64,000 bases of DNA from Martelella limonii (GTDB taxonomy: Bacteria > Pseudomonadota > Alphaproteobacteria > Rhizobiales > Rhizobiaceae), in contig NZ_JABUOU010000005.1 in assembly GCF_013344475.1 (NCBI RefSeq), positions 1 through 64,000 on the forward strand, written 5' to 3'. Below are positions 41,912 to 50,244 of this stretch, in pieces. The stretch's first letter is position 1, and each line of letters starts with the position of its first letter. A model generated the notes under the pieces. The model searched no databases. It was given only the letters and a program-made list of their open reading frames with translations, and was not told the DNA's origin. The position numbers and the translations under genes are program-made.

Positions 41912-42586
41912 TCAGTCGGTAAGATCGCCCGCGACTTCCAGCGTATTGAGGAGCGATGTGTTGAGGTGGCTCTCCATGGCGCGCGCCGCGCCCTCCGCAT
42001 CGTTACGGGAGAGCGCCTCCAGAATGGCCTCGTGCTGCTCGATCGTCTGGGCGCCATAGCCCGGTCTCGGGATCGCCAGATAGCGGCCGCGGTCCATCTG
42101 GGCCTTGGAAATATCCACCGCGCGCCAGATCGACGGGAAACCGCTGATTTCGGTAATGGTGCGGTGAAAAACATCGTCGAGCTGGATAGCGTTGGCATAT
42201 CGGCCGCGGGAAATCGCCAGCCGGTGGGCGGCGATATTGTCTTCCAGCAGTTCGGCGGTGGCGGGCGTGAAATTGGCTGCGGCGTGGCGCGCGCTTTCCA
42301 TCTCGAGCGCGCGGCGGATCACATAGGCCTCTTCTAAGTCCTTGCGACTGATCGGCGCGACATAGGTGCCGGTCTGGGCGAGGATCTTCACCATCCCTTC
42401 ATCGCTGATGCGCTTCACCGCTTCGCGAACGGGTGTGCGCGATACGCCGAGCGCTTCGGCAATCGCGATCTCGTTGATCGGCTCGCCCGGTTTCAGCTTT
42501 CCGCCCACGATCATGGTGCGGATCATCTGGTAAATCTGGTCCCTCAAAGGCAGGGATCTGTTCAATGTCGAGGGATCGAAATCCAT
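41912..42586 (-). CDS. GntR/FCD transcriptional regulator, candidate master regulator of the sugar-NRPS/PKS regulon
   Basis: This 224-residue protein has an N-terminal winged helix (LPLRDQIYQMIRTMIVGGKL, INEIAIAEALGVSRTPVREAVKRISDEG, about 14-64) and a C-terminal FCD effector domain with the metal-binding DDVFHRTITEIS and a later His-rich helix (QTIEQHEAILEAL). FCD proteins respond to sugar acids and other carboxylates. Operator copy 4 lies 37 bp upstream of its ATG, consistent with autoregulation. Its location amid the fucose-type genes and the presence of the same operator at the NRPS, PKS and glycosyltransferase promoters make it the best candidate ligand-responsive repressor. Confidence 0.85.
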   Translation of the reverse strand: MDFDPSTLNRSLPLRDQIYQMIRTMIVGGKLKPGEPINEIAIAEALGVSRTPVREAVKRISDEGMVKILAQTGTYVAPISRKDLEEAYVIRRALEMESARHAAANFTPATAELLEDNIAAHRLAISRGRYANAIQLDDVFHRTITEISGFPSIWRAVDISKAQMDRGRYLAIPRPGYGAQTIEQHEAILEALSRNDAEGAARAMESHLNTSLLNTLEVAGDLTD

Positions 42587-42622
42587 AGGTTCGTTCCAGT
42601 TTGCGGCTCGCCTACGGCCATT

Positions 42623-42638
42623 ATTATATTAGCATGTC
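42623..42638. promoter_or_regulatory. Operator copy 4 (ATTATATTAGCATGTC), upstream of the GntR gene
   Basis: The left half matches the consensus fully and the right half is degenerate, so this is a weaker site. It lies in the divergent region between the GntR gene and the sugar ABC operon. Confidence 0.55.
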
Positions 42639-42744
42639 AAACACTTAAGGGCATGTCAAATATTATCTGGATTGTCAAAACCCGGTATCCCACATGCTGT
42701 CCTCATTTCCGGCAGAATGGCCTCAAACCGCGCTTGTCAGCATT

Positions 42745-42760
42745 ATTATATTAGTGTAAT
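42745..42760. promoter_or_regulatory. Operator copy 5 (ATTATATTAGTGTAAT), best-conserved copy
   Basis: This copy matches the consensus at nearly every position. It lies midway between the GntR gene and the sugar ABC operon, about 120 bp from copy 6. Confidence 0.72.
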
Positions 42761-42864
42761 AGACATTGAAGACGGCTTCTCCCAGTCGTTTGCTGGCTTC
42801 CTTTCCGGGAAGGGATCGGTGCGGGAGAGGGCTTCGAGCGTGCGAAATCTCGCTTGAATAAACT

Positions 42865-42880
42865 GTTATACTAACATAAC
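42865..42880. promoter_or_regulatory. Operator copy 6 (GTTATACTAACATAAC), just before the sugar ABC operon
   Basis: GTTATACT and AACATAAC form an almost symmetric site ending directly before ATG 42881. Binding here would block the leader of the transporter message. Copies 5 and 6 could hold a repression loop. Confidence 0.7.
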
Positions 42881-42938
42881 ATGGAGGTGGACATTGTTTG
42901 GAGGCGATGTCCCTTTCCGGAGGAGGACGCAGGCCGAT

Positions 42939-44438
42939 ATGACCGAAGCTCAGTTCGCGCTGGACATGAGGGGCATCACCAAGACGTTCCCGGGCGTCAA
43001 GGCGCTTTCCAATGTCAATTTCAGGGTCAAGTTCGGTACCGTTCACGCGGTCGTCGGCGAAAACGGCGCGGGCAAGTCCACGTTGATGAAGGTGCTGAAC
43101 GGGTCCTACGCCCCCACCAGCGGTACGATCCGCGTTGCCGACAAGGAGGTGCGGATGCGCCGTCCGGCCGATGCGCAGGCGCTCGGTATCCGCATGGTTC
43201 ATCAGGAAATCAATCTGGTGCCGGATCTCAGCGTGGCGGAAAACGTGTTTCTTGGGCGCATGCCCGGGCGCTGGGGCTATCTGCGCCGCGGCGAACTGGT
43301 CTCGCGCACCCAGGCGATCCTTGCCGAACTCGGCGCCATCGTGAACCCGCGCGATCGACTGGGCGATCTTTCGATCAGCCAGCAGCAGCTTGTCGAAATC
43401 GCCAAGGCTTATGCCGCCAACCCGCGCATCATCGTTCTGGACGAACCGACGTCCAGTCTGAGCGAACACGAAACGGCGGCGCTGTTCAGGATCCTGCGCA
43501 AGATGCGCGATGACGGCATCGCGATCGTCTATATCAGCCACCGTGTCAAGGAAGTCCTGCAGATCGCCGATGAGGTGACGGTTCTGCGCGACGGCGCCAT
43601 GATCGAGACCCGGCCGATCTCCGGCATTACCGCCGGCGAGATGATCCGCCTTATGGTCGGACGGGAAGTCGGCAATGTCTTTCCCAAAAGTCCGGCGACG
43701 ATCGGCGCGCCGGTTCTCAGCGTCGAAAATATCGGCGACGGCACCCATTTCCACAATGTCAGCTTCGAGGTGCGGGCCGGTGAAATTCTTGGTCTAACGG
43801 GGCTTGTCGGCGCCGGGCGGACGGAGTTGGCTCAAGCGATCTTCGGTCTCTCTCGCCTTGTCGAGGGCACGGTGACGCTGAACGGCCGGCCGCTTTTGAT
43901 CGAGACGCCGGCCGATGCGGTGCGCGCCGGCATTGCCTATGTGCCGGAAGACCGCAAGGGCGACGGCATCATTCCCGAAATGTGCATCCGGGAAAACATC
44001 AGCCTGCCGGTCTTGAGGAAGCTCAGCCGGATGGGGCGCATCAGCCGCAGCGCGGACCGCGCGCTGGCCAGCGAATATGTGAGGCAGTTCGCCATCTCAC
44101 CACCTGACGGGGAACGGCGCATCAACCTGCTTTCCGGCGGCAATCAGCAAAAGGCGGTTATCGCGAAATGGCTGGCGGCAAAGCCTAGCGTGCTGATTCT
44201 GGACGAGCCGACGCGCGGCGTCGATGTCGGCGCCAAGGCGGAAATTCATAACATCATCGGCAGGCTTGTCGGAGAGGGCATGGCGGTGGTGATGATCTCT
44301 TCCGAACTCCCTGAAGTCCTGGGCGTGTGCGACCGCGTCGTAGTCATGCGGGGCGGTCGCGCATCGGCGCCGCTCCTCAGGGAAGAACTGAGCGAGGAAC
44401 GGATCATGACACTGGCGACGGACGAGGAGGCGGCATGA
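42939..44438 (+). CDS. Sugar ABC transporter ATPase (RbsA/MglA type, two ATP-binding cassettes)
   Basis: ATG 42939 (MTEAQFALDMRGITKTFPG) gives 499 residues; GGAGGAGG lies somewhat far upstream, and TTG 42894 in frame is an alternative start. The first cassette has GENGAGKST and VLDEPTSSLSEHE. The second has the degenerate Walker A GLVGAGRTE, the signature LLSGGNQQKAVIAKWL and ILDEPTRGVDVGAK. This duplicated form serves pentose and hexose importers. It overlaps the first permease gene (ATGA). The locus predicts an L-fucose-like ligand. Confidence 0.87.
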   Translation: MTEAQFALDMRGITKTFPGVKALSNVNFRVKFGTVHAVVGENGAGKSTLMKVLNGSYAPTSGTIRVADKEVRMRRPADAQALGIRMVHQEINLVPDLSVAENVFLGRMPGRWGYLRRGELVSRTQAILAELGAIVNPRDRLGDLSISQQQLVEIAKAYAANPRIIVLDEPTSSLSEHETAALFRILRKMRDDGIAIVYISHRVKEVLQIADEVTVLRDGAMIETRPISGITAGEMIRLMVGREVGNVFPKSPATIGAPVLSVENIGDGTHFHNVSFEVRAGEILGLTGLVGAGRTELAQAIFGLSRLVEGTVTLNGRPLLIETPADAVRAGIAYVPEDRKGDGIIPEMCIRENISLPVLRKLSRMGRISRSADRALASEYVRQFAISPPDGERRINLLSGGNQQKAVIAKWLAAKPSVLILDEPTRGVDVGAKAEIHNIIGRLVGEGMAVVMISSELPEVLGVCDRVVVMRGGRASAPLLREELSEERIMTLATDEEAA

Positions 44439-45427
44439 GCGATCTGACCGCTGGCAGCATGAAAAAGACCGAACGATTTACACGCGCCCACTGGCTTGTC
44501 GAGATTGCCTCGCGCGCCGGGCTGCTGTTCGCAATTCTGGCAGTGATCCTCTACGGCTCGTTCGCCAGCCCCGCATTCTTTTCCACGGGCAACTTCGTCA
44601 ATGTCCTGACCTCGATGTCGATCGTGGGTATTGTCGTGGTCGGCATGACATTTGTGCTCGTCGTTGGCGGGCTTGCCGATCTTTCGGTACCGGCGACGAT
44701 TGCCTGCGGGGCCATCCTGTCGCTCGGGCTGCAGCCAATGATCGGGCCGGTTCCGGCCTTCGTCGTGGCGATCGCGCTTGCGGGCGTCATCGGCTCTCTC
44801 AACGGAGCGTTGGTCGGCTATGCCGGCATCAATCCCATCATCGCGACGCTCGGCGTCGGCACAGTCGGTCTCGGCATCGTCCAGGCGGCGGTCGGCGGCG
44901 TCATCGTCTATGGGACCAATCCGGCTTCAGCCGAACTGGTCAAGGGCCGTTTGTTCGGCATACCGGTCGTGGTCATCATCTTCGCCGTCATTGCCGTGAT
45001 TGGCCATCTCATCTTGTCCCGTTCCTATTGGGGGCGCTGGACCACGGCAACCGGCGGGAATTACTCCGCCGCCAGGGCAAGCGCGGTTCCCGTGCGCGCG
45101 GTCAAGGCCGGAGCCTTCGTCATCACCGGCGTTGCCGCGGGAATCAGCGGCGGGCTTCTCGGGCTGACGCTGCAGAGCGCGCGACCACTGGTGGGCACTG
45201 GCTATGAGTTCAGCGCGATCACGGCCGTCGTGGTCGGCGGGGTTTCGATCATGGGCGGATTCGGTTCTGTTCCGCGCGCGATTGCCGGCCTCGTCTTCGT
45301 GCAATTGCTGACCAATGTCATGGTGCTCGAGGGCGTGCGCACGCCGGTTCAGGGCTTCGTTCTAGGCATTCTGATCGCGGGCGCCGTCGGCATGGATGCC
45401 GCGTTGCGCAGAAGAGGAGGCGTCTGA
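44435..45427 (+). CDS. Sugar ABC transporter permease (RbsC type)
   Basis: This 330-residue protein has multiple membrane segments, starting with AGLLFAILAVILYGSFASPAFFS. RbsC-type motifs are MTFVLVVGGLADLSV, GYAGINPIIATLGVGTVG and the C-terminal TAVVVGGVSIMGGFGSV. ATG 44435 overlaps the ATPase stop, and its own stop overlaps the next permease start (TGATG). It forms a heteromeric channel with the next permease. Confidence 0.86.
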   Translation: MSDLTAGSMKKTERFTRAHWLVEIASRAGLLFAILAVILYGSFASPAFFSTGNFVNVLTSMSIVGIVVVGMTFVLVVGGLADLSVPATIACGAILSLGLQPMIGPVPAFVVAIALAGVIGSLNGALVGYAGINPIIATLGVGTVGLGIVQAAVGGVIVYGTNPASAELVKGRLFGIPVVVIIFAVIAVIGHLILSRSYWGRWTTATGGNYSAARASAVPVRAVKAGAFVITGVAAGISGGLLGLTLQSARPLVGTGYEFSAITAVVVGGVSIMGGFGSVPRAIAGLVFVQLLTNVMVLEGVRTPVQGFVLGILIAGAVGMDAALRRRGGV

Positions 45428-46410
45428 TGCGCATGCTCGCACTGGCTCTTCAATACCGGGTCACAATCATTCTCGGCCTGACGCTTCTGGTGTCCGCGCT
45501 CGTCGTTCCGGGGTTTCTCAACCTGACGACGCTCAGCCTCGGCTTCGACCGCGCCGCGACCATCGGTCTGATTGCGATCGGGCTGACGGTGCTGTTGATC
45601 GCCGGCCAGATCGACCTTTCGGCCGGGTCCGTGTTTGCCTTGTCCGGCATCGTTTCGGTGATGCTGCAGCCGCAGCTGGGCATTCTGCCCGCCGCGGTGG
45701 TGGGGATCGTGGTCGGCATGCTCTGCGGCGCCATCAACGGACTTCTGGTTGTCGGGCTGAAGGTCAATGCGCTCGTGCTGACGCTGGCGACAATGCTGAT
45801 CTTCCGTTCCGTCGCGCACTGGCTCACCAACAGCCAGCCGGTCAGCGGCGTCGACATCATGTTCTCGCTGAAGATGTCACAGCTCTATTTCGATATCTTC
45901 ACCATCCGCAGCGCATTGTTCCTGCTCGCGATTCTGGTTCTCCATTTCTGGCTGACCCGCACCATTCCGGGGCGCAACCTTTTCGCCGTAGGCTCGAATG
46001 CGGTCGCTGCGAAGGAGAGTGGTATCGCTTCCGGACGCATCATCTTCATGAGCTTCGTCTTTGCCGGCGCCATGGCCGGAATTGCCGGCGTCCTGCAGAG
46101 CCTCGTGACCAATACCGGCTCGCCGGTGTTCGGATCAGAGCTGATTGTCGTGGTGATTGCGGCGGTCGTCGTCGGCGGAACGCGGCTCGAGGGCGGCAAG
46201 GGATCGGCGCTCGGCACGCTTGGCGGGGTGCTGACCATAGGCGCTCTTACGATCGCAATGGAGTTCCAGTCGGTGCCCGCCTACATCCAGCAGGTCGTCT
46301 CAGGTTGCATCCTGATCCTGCTGGTCGTGCTGGACCGCACCGTGAGCATAAGGCGCCCTGCGGCGCCGTTTATCGAAGGCAAGTTTATCACTGAAGGAGG
46401 AAACGCATGA
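45427..46410 (+). CDS. Sugar ABC transporter permease (RbsC type), second copy
   Basis: This 327-residue second permease is diverged from the preceding one but has the same pattern: GLTVLLIAGQIDLSAGSVFALSG, GLLVVGLKVNALVLTLATMLIF and VVVIAAVVVGGTRLEGGKGSALG. Two different permeases are usual in this subfamily. It overlaps the binding-protein gene by ATGA. Confidence 0.86.
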   Translation: MRMLALALQYRVTIILGLTLLVSALVVPGFLNLTTLSLGFDRAATIGLIAIGLTVLLIAGQIDLSAGSVFALSGIVSVMLQPQLGILPAAVVGIVVGMLCGAINGLLVVGLKVNALVLTLATMLIFRSVAHWLTNSQPVSGVDIMFSLKMSQLYFDIFTIRSALFLLAILVLHFWLTRTIPGRNLFAVGSNAVAAKESGIASGRIIFMSFVFAGAMAGIAGVLQSLVTNTGSPVFGSELIVVVIAAVVVGGTRLEGGKGSALGTLGGVLTIGALTIAMEFQSVPAYIQQVVSGCILILLVVLDRTVSIRRPAAPFIEGKFITEGGNA

Positions 46411-47342
46411 CTGGGAAGAAAACGATATTGGGCTTGGCCGTTGCGGGCATGCTGGCCTCGGCCGGCTTCGCGCACGCCAAGACCGTCTGTTACGTAAACG
46501 CTGCGGATTCGCACGCTTATGCTACGCCGGCCAACGAGGCGCTCTTGGCGAGTGCCAAGGAACAGGGGCTCGAAATCCTGAGCCTGAGCCAGGACTTCGA
46601 CGTCCAGAAGGGGACGGAGCAGCTGAACACCTGCGTGGCGCGCGGCGTCGACGCCATCATCCTGTGGCCTCTTGATCCGCAGGCCTATATTCCGGGTCTT
46701 GCCCGCGCGCAGCAGGCCAATATTCCGGCGATCATAATCAACTCGCCGATGAGCGATGACGCCAAGCCGTTCCTCAAGTCCTTCACCGGGCCCGACGTCT
46801 ATGAGGAAGGTGAAATGGCTGCCGATGCGCTGAACGAAGCGCTGGGGGGAGAGGGCGCCGTGGTCGTGATCGCCGGCCAGGCCGGCAACGGCACCACGCT
46901 CGGCCGTGTCGGCGGCTTCACGGACCGTCTTGCCGAGATCGGTTCCAATATCGAGGTTCTCGATACGGTGAATGCCGACTTCGACCAGCAGAAGGCGCTG
47001 GTGATGAGCCGCGACTTGATCACCCGTTTCGGTGACAAGATCCAGGGCGTCTACGCCAATGACGACACCATGGCCCGCGGCTTCATTGATGCATGGAAGG
47101 AAGCGAAGCCTTCTGAGGACATGCCACCGATCGTTGGCATCAACGGCCAGAAGGACGCCTTCGAATCCATCCGCAGCGGCGACATGTACGCGACGATCGT
47201 CCAGTCGCCGGCCGAAGATGGCCGTCTGGCGGCCGAAACCGTCGGCAAGATCCTCAATGGCGAGGATGTCGCGGATCGCCTGCCCATTCCGCTGACCGTG
47301 GTCACGATCGACAATGTCGATTCCGTCGAACCGGCGTTCTGA
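46407..47342 (+). CDS. Sugar ABC transporter periplasmic substrate-binding protein
   Basis: This 311-residue receptor has a signal peptide ending at GFAHA-KT. The mature part follows the periplasmic-binding-protein-like I fold: VARGVDAIILWPLDPQAYIPGL, ANIPAIIINSP, GRVGGFTDRL and GVYANDDTMARGFIDAW. As part of the GntR-controlled operon it probably binds L-fucose or a related 6-deoxyhexose or pentose. It is the last transporter gene and is followed by a strong hairpin. Confidence 0.87.
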   Translation: MTGKKTILGLAVAGMLASAGFAHAKTVCYVNAADSHAYATPANEALLASAKEQGLEILSLSQDFDVQKGTEQLNTCVARGVDAIILWPLDPQAYIPGLARAQQANIPAIIINSPMSDDAKPFLKSFTGPDVYEEGEMAADALNEALGGEGAVVVIAGQAGNGTTLGRVGGFTDRLAEIGSNIEVLDTVNADFDQQKALVMSRDLITRFGDKIQGVYANDDTMARGFIDAWKEAKPSEDMPPIVGINGQKDAFESIRSGDMYATIVQSPAEDGRLAAETVGKILNGEDVADRLPIPLTVVTIDNVDSVEPAF

Positions 47343-47350
47343 TAATGACC

Positions 47351-47376
47351 GCCGGCCCGGATTAATCCGGGCCGGC
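47351..47376 (+). terminator. Strong hairpin after the sugar ABC operon
   Basis: GCCGGCCCGGA and TCCGGGCCGGC form a perfect 11-bp stem with a TTAA loop, followed by TTCCCCTT. It may terminate or attenuate transcription before the monooxygenase-KS pair 75 nt downstream. Confidence 0.65.
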
Positions 47377-47451
47377 TTCCCCTTGATGGGGCGGTGCCCA
47401 TTCAATTGGGAGGCCTGACGATCGATTGCGCAGCTCCGCTGGAGGGCAACG

Positions 47452-48504
47452 ATGAAATTCAGCCTTATCTTCTTTTCCAATTCCTACCCGGATGATGCCG
47501 GCGGAGCCTATGGCGCAATCTCCGAATTCGCGCGATTTGGCGACGATCACGGCTTCGAGGCGGTCTGGGTTCCCGAACGACATTTCCACAGCATGGGCGG
47601 AATCTACCCCAACCCGGCCGTGATGGCGGCCTATCTTGCCGCGATCACGAAAAAAATCCGCCTCAGGGCCGGCAGCATCGTCGTGCCTCTGCATCATCCG
47701 GCCAGCATCGTTGAATCTTGGTCGATGGTCGACAACATGTCACATGGGCGGGTCGACCTCGCGCTTGCCAGTGGCTGGAACGTCAATGACTTCGTGCTCG
47801 CCCCGGAGGCCTATGGCGATCTTCGCGGCATATGGCTCGCGCGTGTCGCGGAAATCCGCGCCTTATGGGCCGGCCGGCCGCAGACCTATCGCAACGGCGC
47901 TGGCAAGGATATTCAGATCACCACCCATCCGCGACCGGTGCAGCCTGAGCCCGATCTCTGGCTGACGGCAACGAAGCAGCCCGAAACCTTTCGCACGGCC
48001 GGCGAAATGGGCATGAACGTGCTGACCATGCTCGCCGGAATTTCGCTGGAGCAATTGGCGGAAAAAACCAGACTTTACAGGGCAGGGCGGGCCTCGGTAG
48101 GTCTCGATCCGGACGGCGGTACAGTATCGCTGATGCTGCATACCTATGTGCATGAAGACCCGGAAAGCGTCCATAACGCCGTGCGCGCGCCGTTCCTGCA
48201 ATACATCCGGACCAGCCTGCTCAGCCATCTCCAGGGCGGCGCGGTCGATGCCGGCCGCAGCCTATCCGATGAAGAGATCGACGAGATGGCGGAATACTCG
48301 TTCGAGCGCTATTTCGAAACGGCGGCATTGTTCGGCACGGTCGATCAGACGCGGCGGTTCGCGCTGGAAGCGCAGCGGGCCGGTGTTGACGAGATCGCCT
48401 GTCTTCTGGATTACGGTCCCTCGTTGAGCGACATCCGCGCCAACCTTCCCTATCTCGTCCAACTCAAGAAGAGCTTTGAAACAGCCGATGCCGGATATCA
48501 GTAA
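47452..48504 (+). CDS. MupA/Atu3671-type FMN-dependent luciferase-like monooxygenase
   Basis: ATG 47452 begins a 350-residue bacterial-luciferase-fold protein. Family blocks include FEAVWVPERHFHSMGGIYPNPAVMAAYLAAIT, RAGSIVVPLHHPASIVESWSMVDNMSHGRVDLALASGWN and PEPDLWLTATKQPETFRTAGEMGMNVLTMLAG. This subgroup is characteristically encoded beside or inside NRPS/PKS systems, where it hydroxylates carrier-bound acyl chains using reduced flavin. It overlaps the KS gene by 17 nt, so the two proteins are made together and may act on the same carrier-bound intermediate. Confidence 0.85.
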   Translation: MKFSLIFFSNSYPDDAGGAYGAISEFARFGDDHGFEAVWVPERHFHSMGGIYPNPAVMAAYLAAITKKIRLRAGSIVVPLHHPASIVESWSMVDNMSHGRVDLALASGWNVNDFVLAPEAYGDLRGIWLARVAEIRALWAGRPQTYRNGAGKDIQITTHPRPVQPEPDLWLTATKQPETFRTAGEMGMNVLTMLAGISLEQLAEKTRLYRAGRASVGLDPDGGTVSLMLHTYVHEDPESVHNAVRAPFLQYIRTSLLSHLQGGAVDAGRSLSDEEIDEMAEYSFERYFETAALFGTVDQTRRFALEAQRAGVDEIACLLDYGPSLSDIRANLPYLVQLKKSFETADAGYQ

Positions 48505-50215
48505 AGCCGCATCCCCGCGCGAAAATGCGGAAGGGATAGCGATCGTCGGCATGTCCTGCCGGTTTCCCGGCAGCATGGGGTGCGAGGCCTATTATCAATC
48601 GCTGCTGGGCGGGGCAGACCTGTTCGCACCGCCCCCGCGCGAGCGCTGGTCCTGGTGCGCCGATGATGCGGTCGTGGTTCGCAGGATGGGTGTGCTTGAA
48701 GATGTCTTCGGTTTTGACAACGCGCTTTTCCGCCTCTCTCCGCGCGAGGCCGAAACCATGGATCCGCACCAGCGGCTGTTGCTGGAGGAGGTCTGGCTGG
48801 CGATCGAGGATGCCGGCTACCATCCGGAAATCTTTGCGCGACGGAGCACGGGCGTGTTCGCGGCGATGTATAATCAGGACTTTCAGTTCTACACGCGGGC
48901 GGGCGATTGGGACGAAATCTCGCGCATGTATCTCGCCATGGGGGGCGCGCATTCGATTGTGCCGAACCGGGTCTCCTACGTCTTTGATCTTCACGGGCCG
49001 AGCGAGGTGGTCGATACCGCCTGTTCGAGCGCACTCGTCGCGCTCCACCGCGCCGTCGAGGCGATCCGCAACGGCGAGTGCGAACAGGCCGTGGTCGGCG
49101 GCGCCAGCCTGCTCCTGGAGCCGAGCCGGCTGGTGATGCTGCAGGATCTCGGTCTTCTGGCTGTTGACGGCGATTGTGCGCCTTTCGACAGGGATTCCGG
49201 CGGTCAGGTTCTGGGCGAAGGGGTCGCTGCGATCATCGTCAAGCCGCTGGCGCGCGCGCGGGAGGACCGGGATTTCGTCTATGCGGTCATCGACGGCACG
49301 GGCCTCAATCATCAGGGCGCGCGTTCGGGCGGTCTGACGAGGCCGAGCGCCGCCGCCCAGGCCGATCTCATGCGCCGGTCCTATGCCCGCCATCGGATCG
49401 ATCCGAAAACGATTCGCTACGTCGAGGCGCACGGCAATGGTGGTGGCGGCGACGTCAGCGAACTGCTCGCCTTTCAGGATGTGCTGCCTGCCGGCACGCC
49501 GGTCGGTTCCGTCAAGGGCAATATCGGTTTTCTGGAAGCTGCGGGCGGTCTTTCGCAGGTCATCAAGGTGGCGATGGCCATGCGCCATGGCGTGCTGCCC
49601 GGCACGCGCTCCCACCGGCACCTGCTGGAGGACGAGGCGCTCAGCGATGAGGCCTGCCGGATCCTGCAAGCCGATACCGCGCTGGATGCGCTTCGCGGAG
49701 AGGGGAACCAGCCGTTCACGGCCGCCGTTCATGCCTATGGCCTCGGAGGATGCAACGCCCATGCGGTGCTGACGGAGCCGTGCTCAAGCGGGCGTACCGG
49801 CATGACCGAGGCAGCCTTGCCGCTCCTGTTTTCAGGCGAGGACGTCACGCAGACGGCAGAACTGGTCGAACGATTTCTGCTCTGGCTTGTCGAAGATCCC
49901 GCCGTGTCGCTTTCAGATATGGCCTTCACGCTTGCAACAGGTCGCCCGGCGCGCCGGCATCGGTTGGCGATCATGGCGTCAACGCCTGCTGAGGCTGCGA
50001 CGCGCTGCCGGGCATGGCTCGCATCCGACCGGGCGGAGAGCGCCGAAGGTCGTCCCCTCGATGACATCGTGCGCCACTGGCTCGCCGGCGGCGCGCCGGA
50101 CTGGAACCTGCGCCTTTCCGGATCGAGGATTGGCATTCCGCTCACTGCCTGGCGGCGCCGGCGCTATCCGCTGCCGCCCCTGAAAGGCGTCGCCTCTGGC
50201 GAAGTCCCGGCTTGA
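48488..50215 (+). CDS. Ketosynthase-like protein lacking the second catalytic His (non-elongating KS?)
   Basis: ATG 48488 (MPDISKAASP) gives 575 residues: a PKS KS domain (about 15-430) and a C-terminal post-KS linker ending in a YPLPP-type motif. The nucleophile C179 is present in DTACSSALVALH. The first His, H315, is present, but its motif reads EAHGNGGGGD instead of EAHGTGTxLGD. The second His of the NIGHLE motif is F348 (KGNIGFLEAAGG). Without that His decarboxylative condensation is not expected, so the protein may be a KS0-like transacylase or gatekeeper. It overlaps the luciferase-like monooxygenase gene. Confidence 0.85.
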   Translation: MPDISKAASPRENAEGIAIVGMSCRFPGSMGCEAYYQSLLGGADLFAPPPRERWSWCADDAVVVRRMGVLEDVFGFDNALFRLSPREAETMDPHQRLLLEEVWLAIEDAGYHPEIFARRSTGVFAAMYNQDFQFYTRAGDWDEISRMYLAMGGAHSIVPNRVSYVFDLHGPSEVVDTACSSALVALHRAVEAIRNGECEQAVVGGASLLLEPSRLVMLQDLGLLAVDGDCAPFDRDSGGQVLGEGVAAIIVKPLARAREDRDFVYAVIDGTGLNHQGARSGGLTRPSAAAQADLMRRSYARHRIDPKTIRYVEAHGNGGGGDVSELLAFQDVLPAGTPVGSVKGNIGFLEAAGGLSQVIKVAMAMRHGVLPGTRSHRHLLEDEALSDEACRILQADTALDALRGEGNQPFTAAVHAYGLGGCNAHAVLTEPCSSGRTGMTEAALPLLFSGEDVTQTAELVERFLLWLVEDPAVSLSDMAFTLATGRPARRHRLAIMASTPAEAATRCRAWLASDRAESAEGRPLDDIVRHWLAGGAPDWNLRLSGSRIGIPLTAWRRRRYPLPPLKGVASGEVPA

Positions 50216-50240
50216 CCGGGCGAGACTGACCCGCCCGGTC
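50214..50240. terminator. Perfect inverted repeat between convergent KS and PKS genes
   Basis: GACCGGGCG and CGCCCGGTC form a 9-bp stem with a 9-nt loop that begins in the stop codon of the plus-strand KS gene and ends 4 bp before the stop of the minus-strand PKS gene. It has no T-tract. Confidence 0.45.
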
Positions 50241-50244
50241 GGCC

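Noticed and set aside
42881-43513. 210-codon frame starting at an ATG with GGAGG directly before the sugar ABC ATPase
   Set aside because: Out-of-frame shadow of the ATPase gene; the translation has no recognisable content. Only the ATG next to operator copy 6 is of interest.
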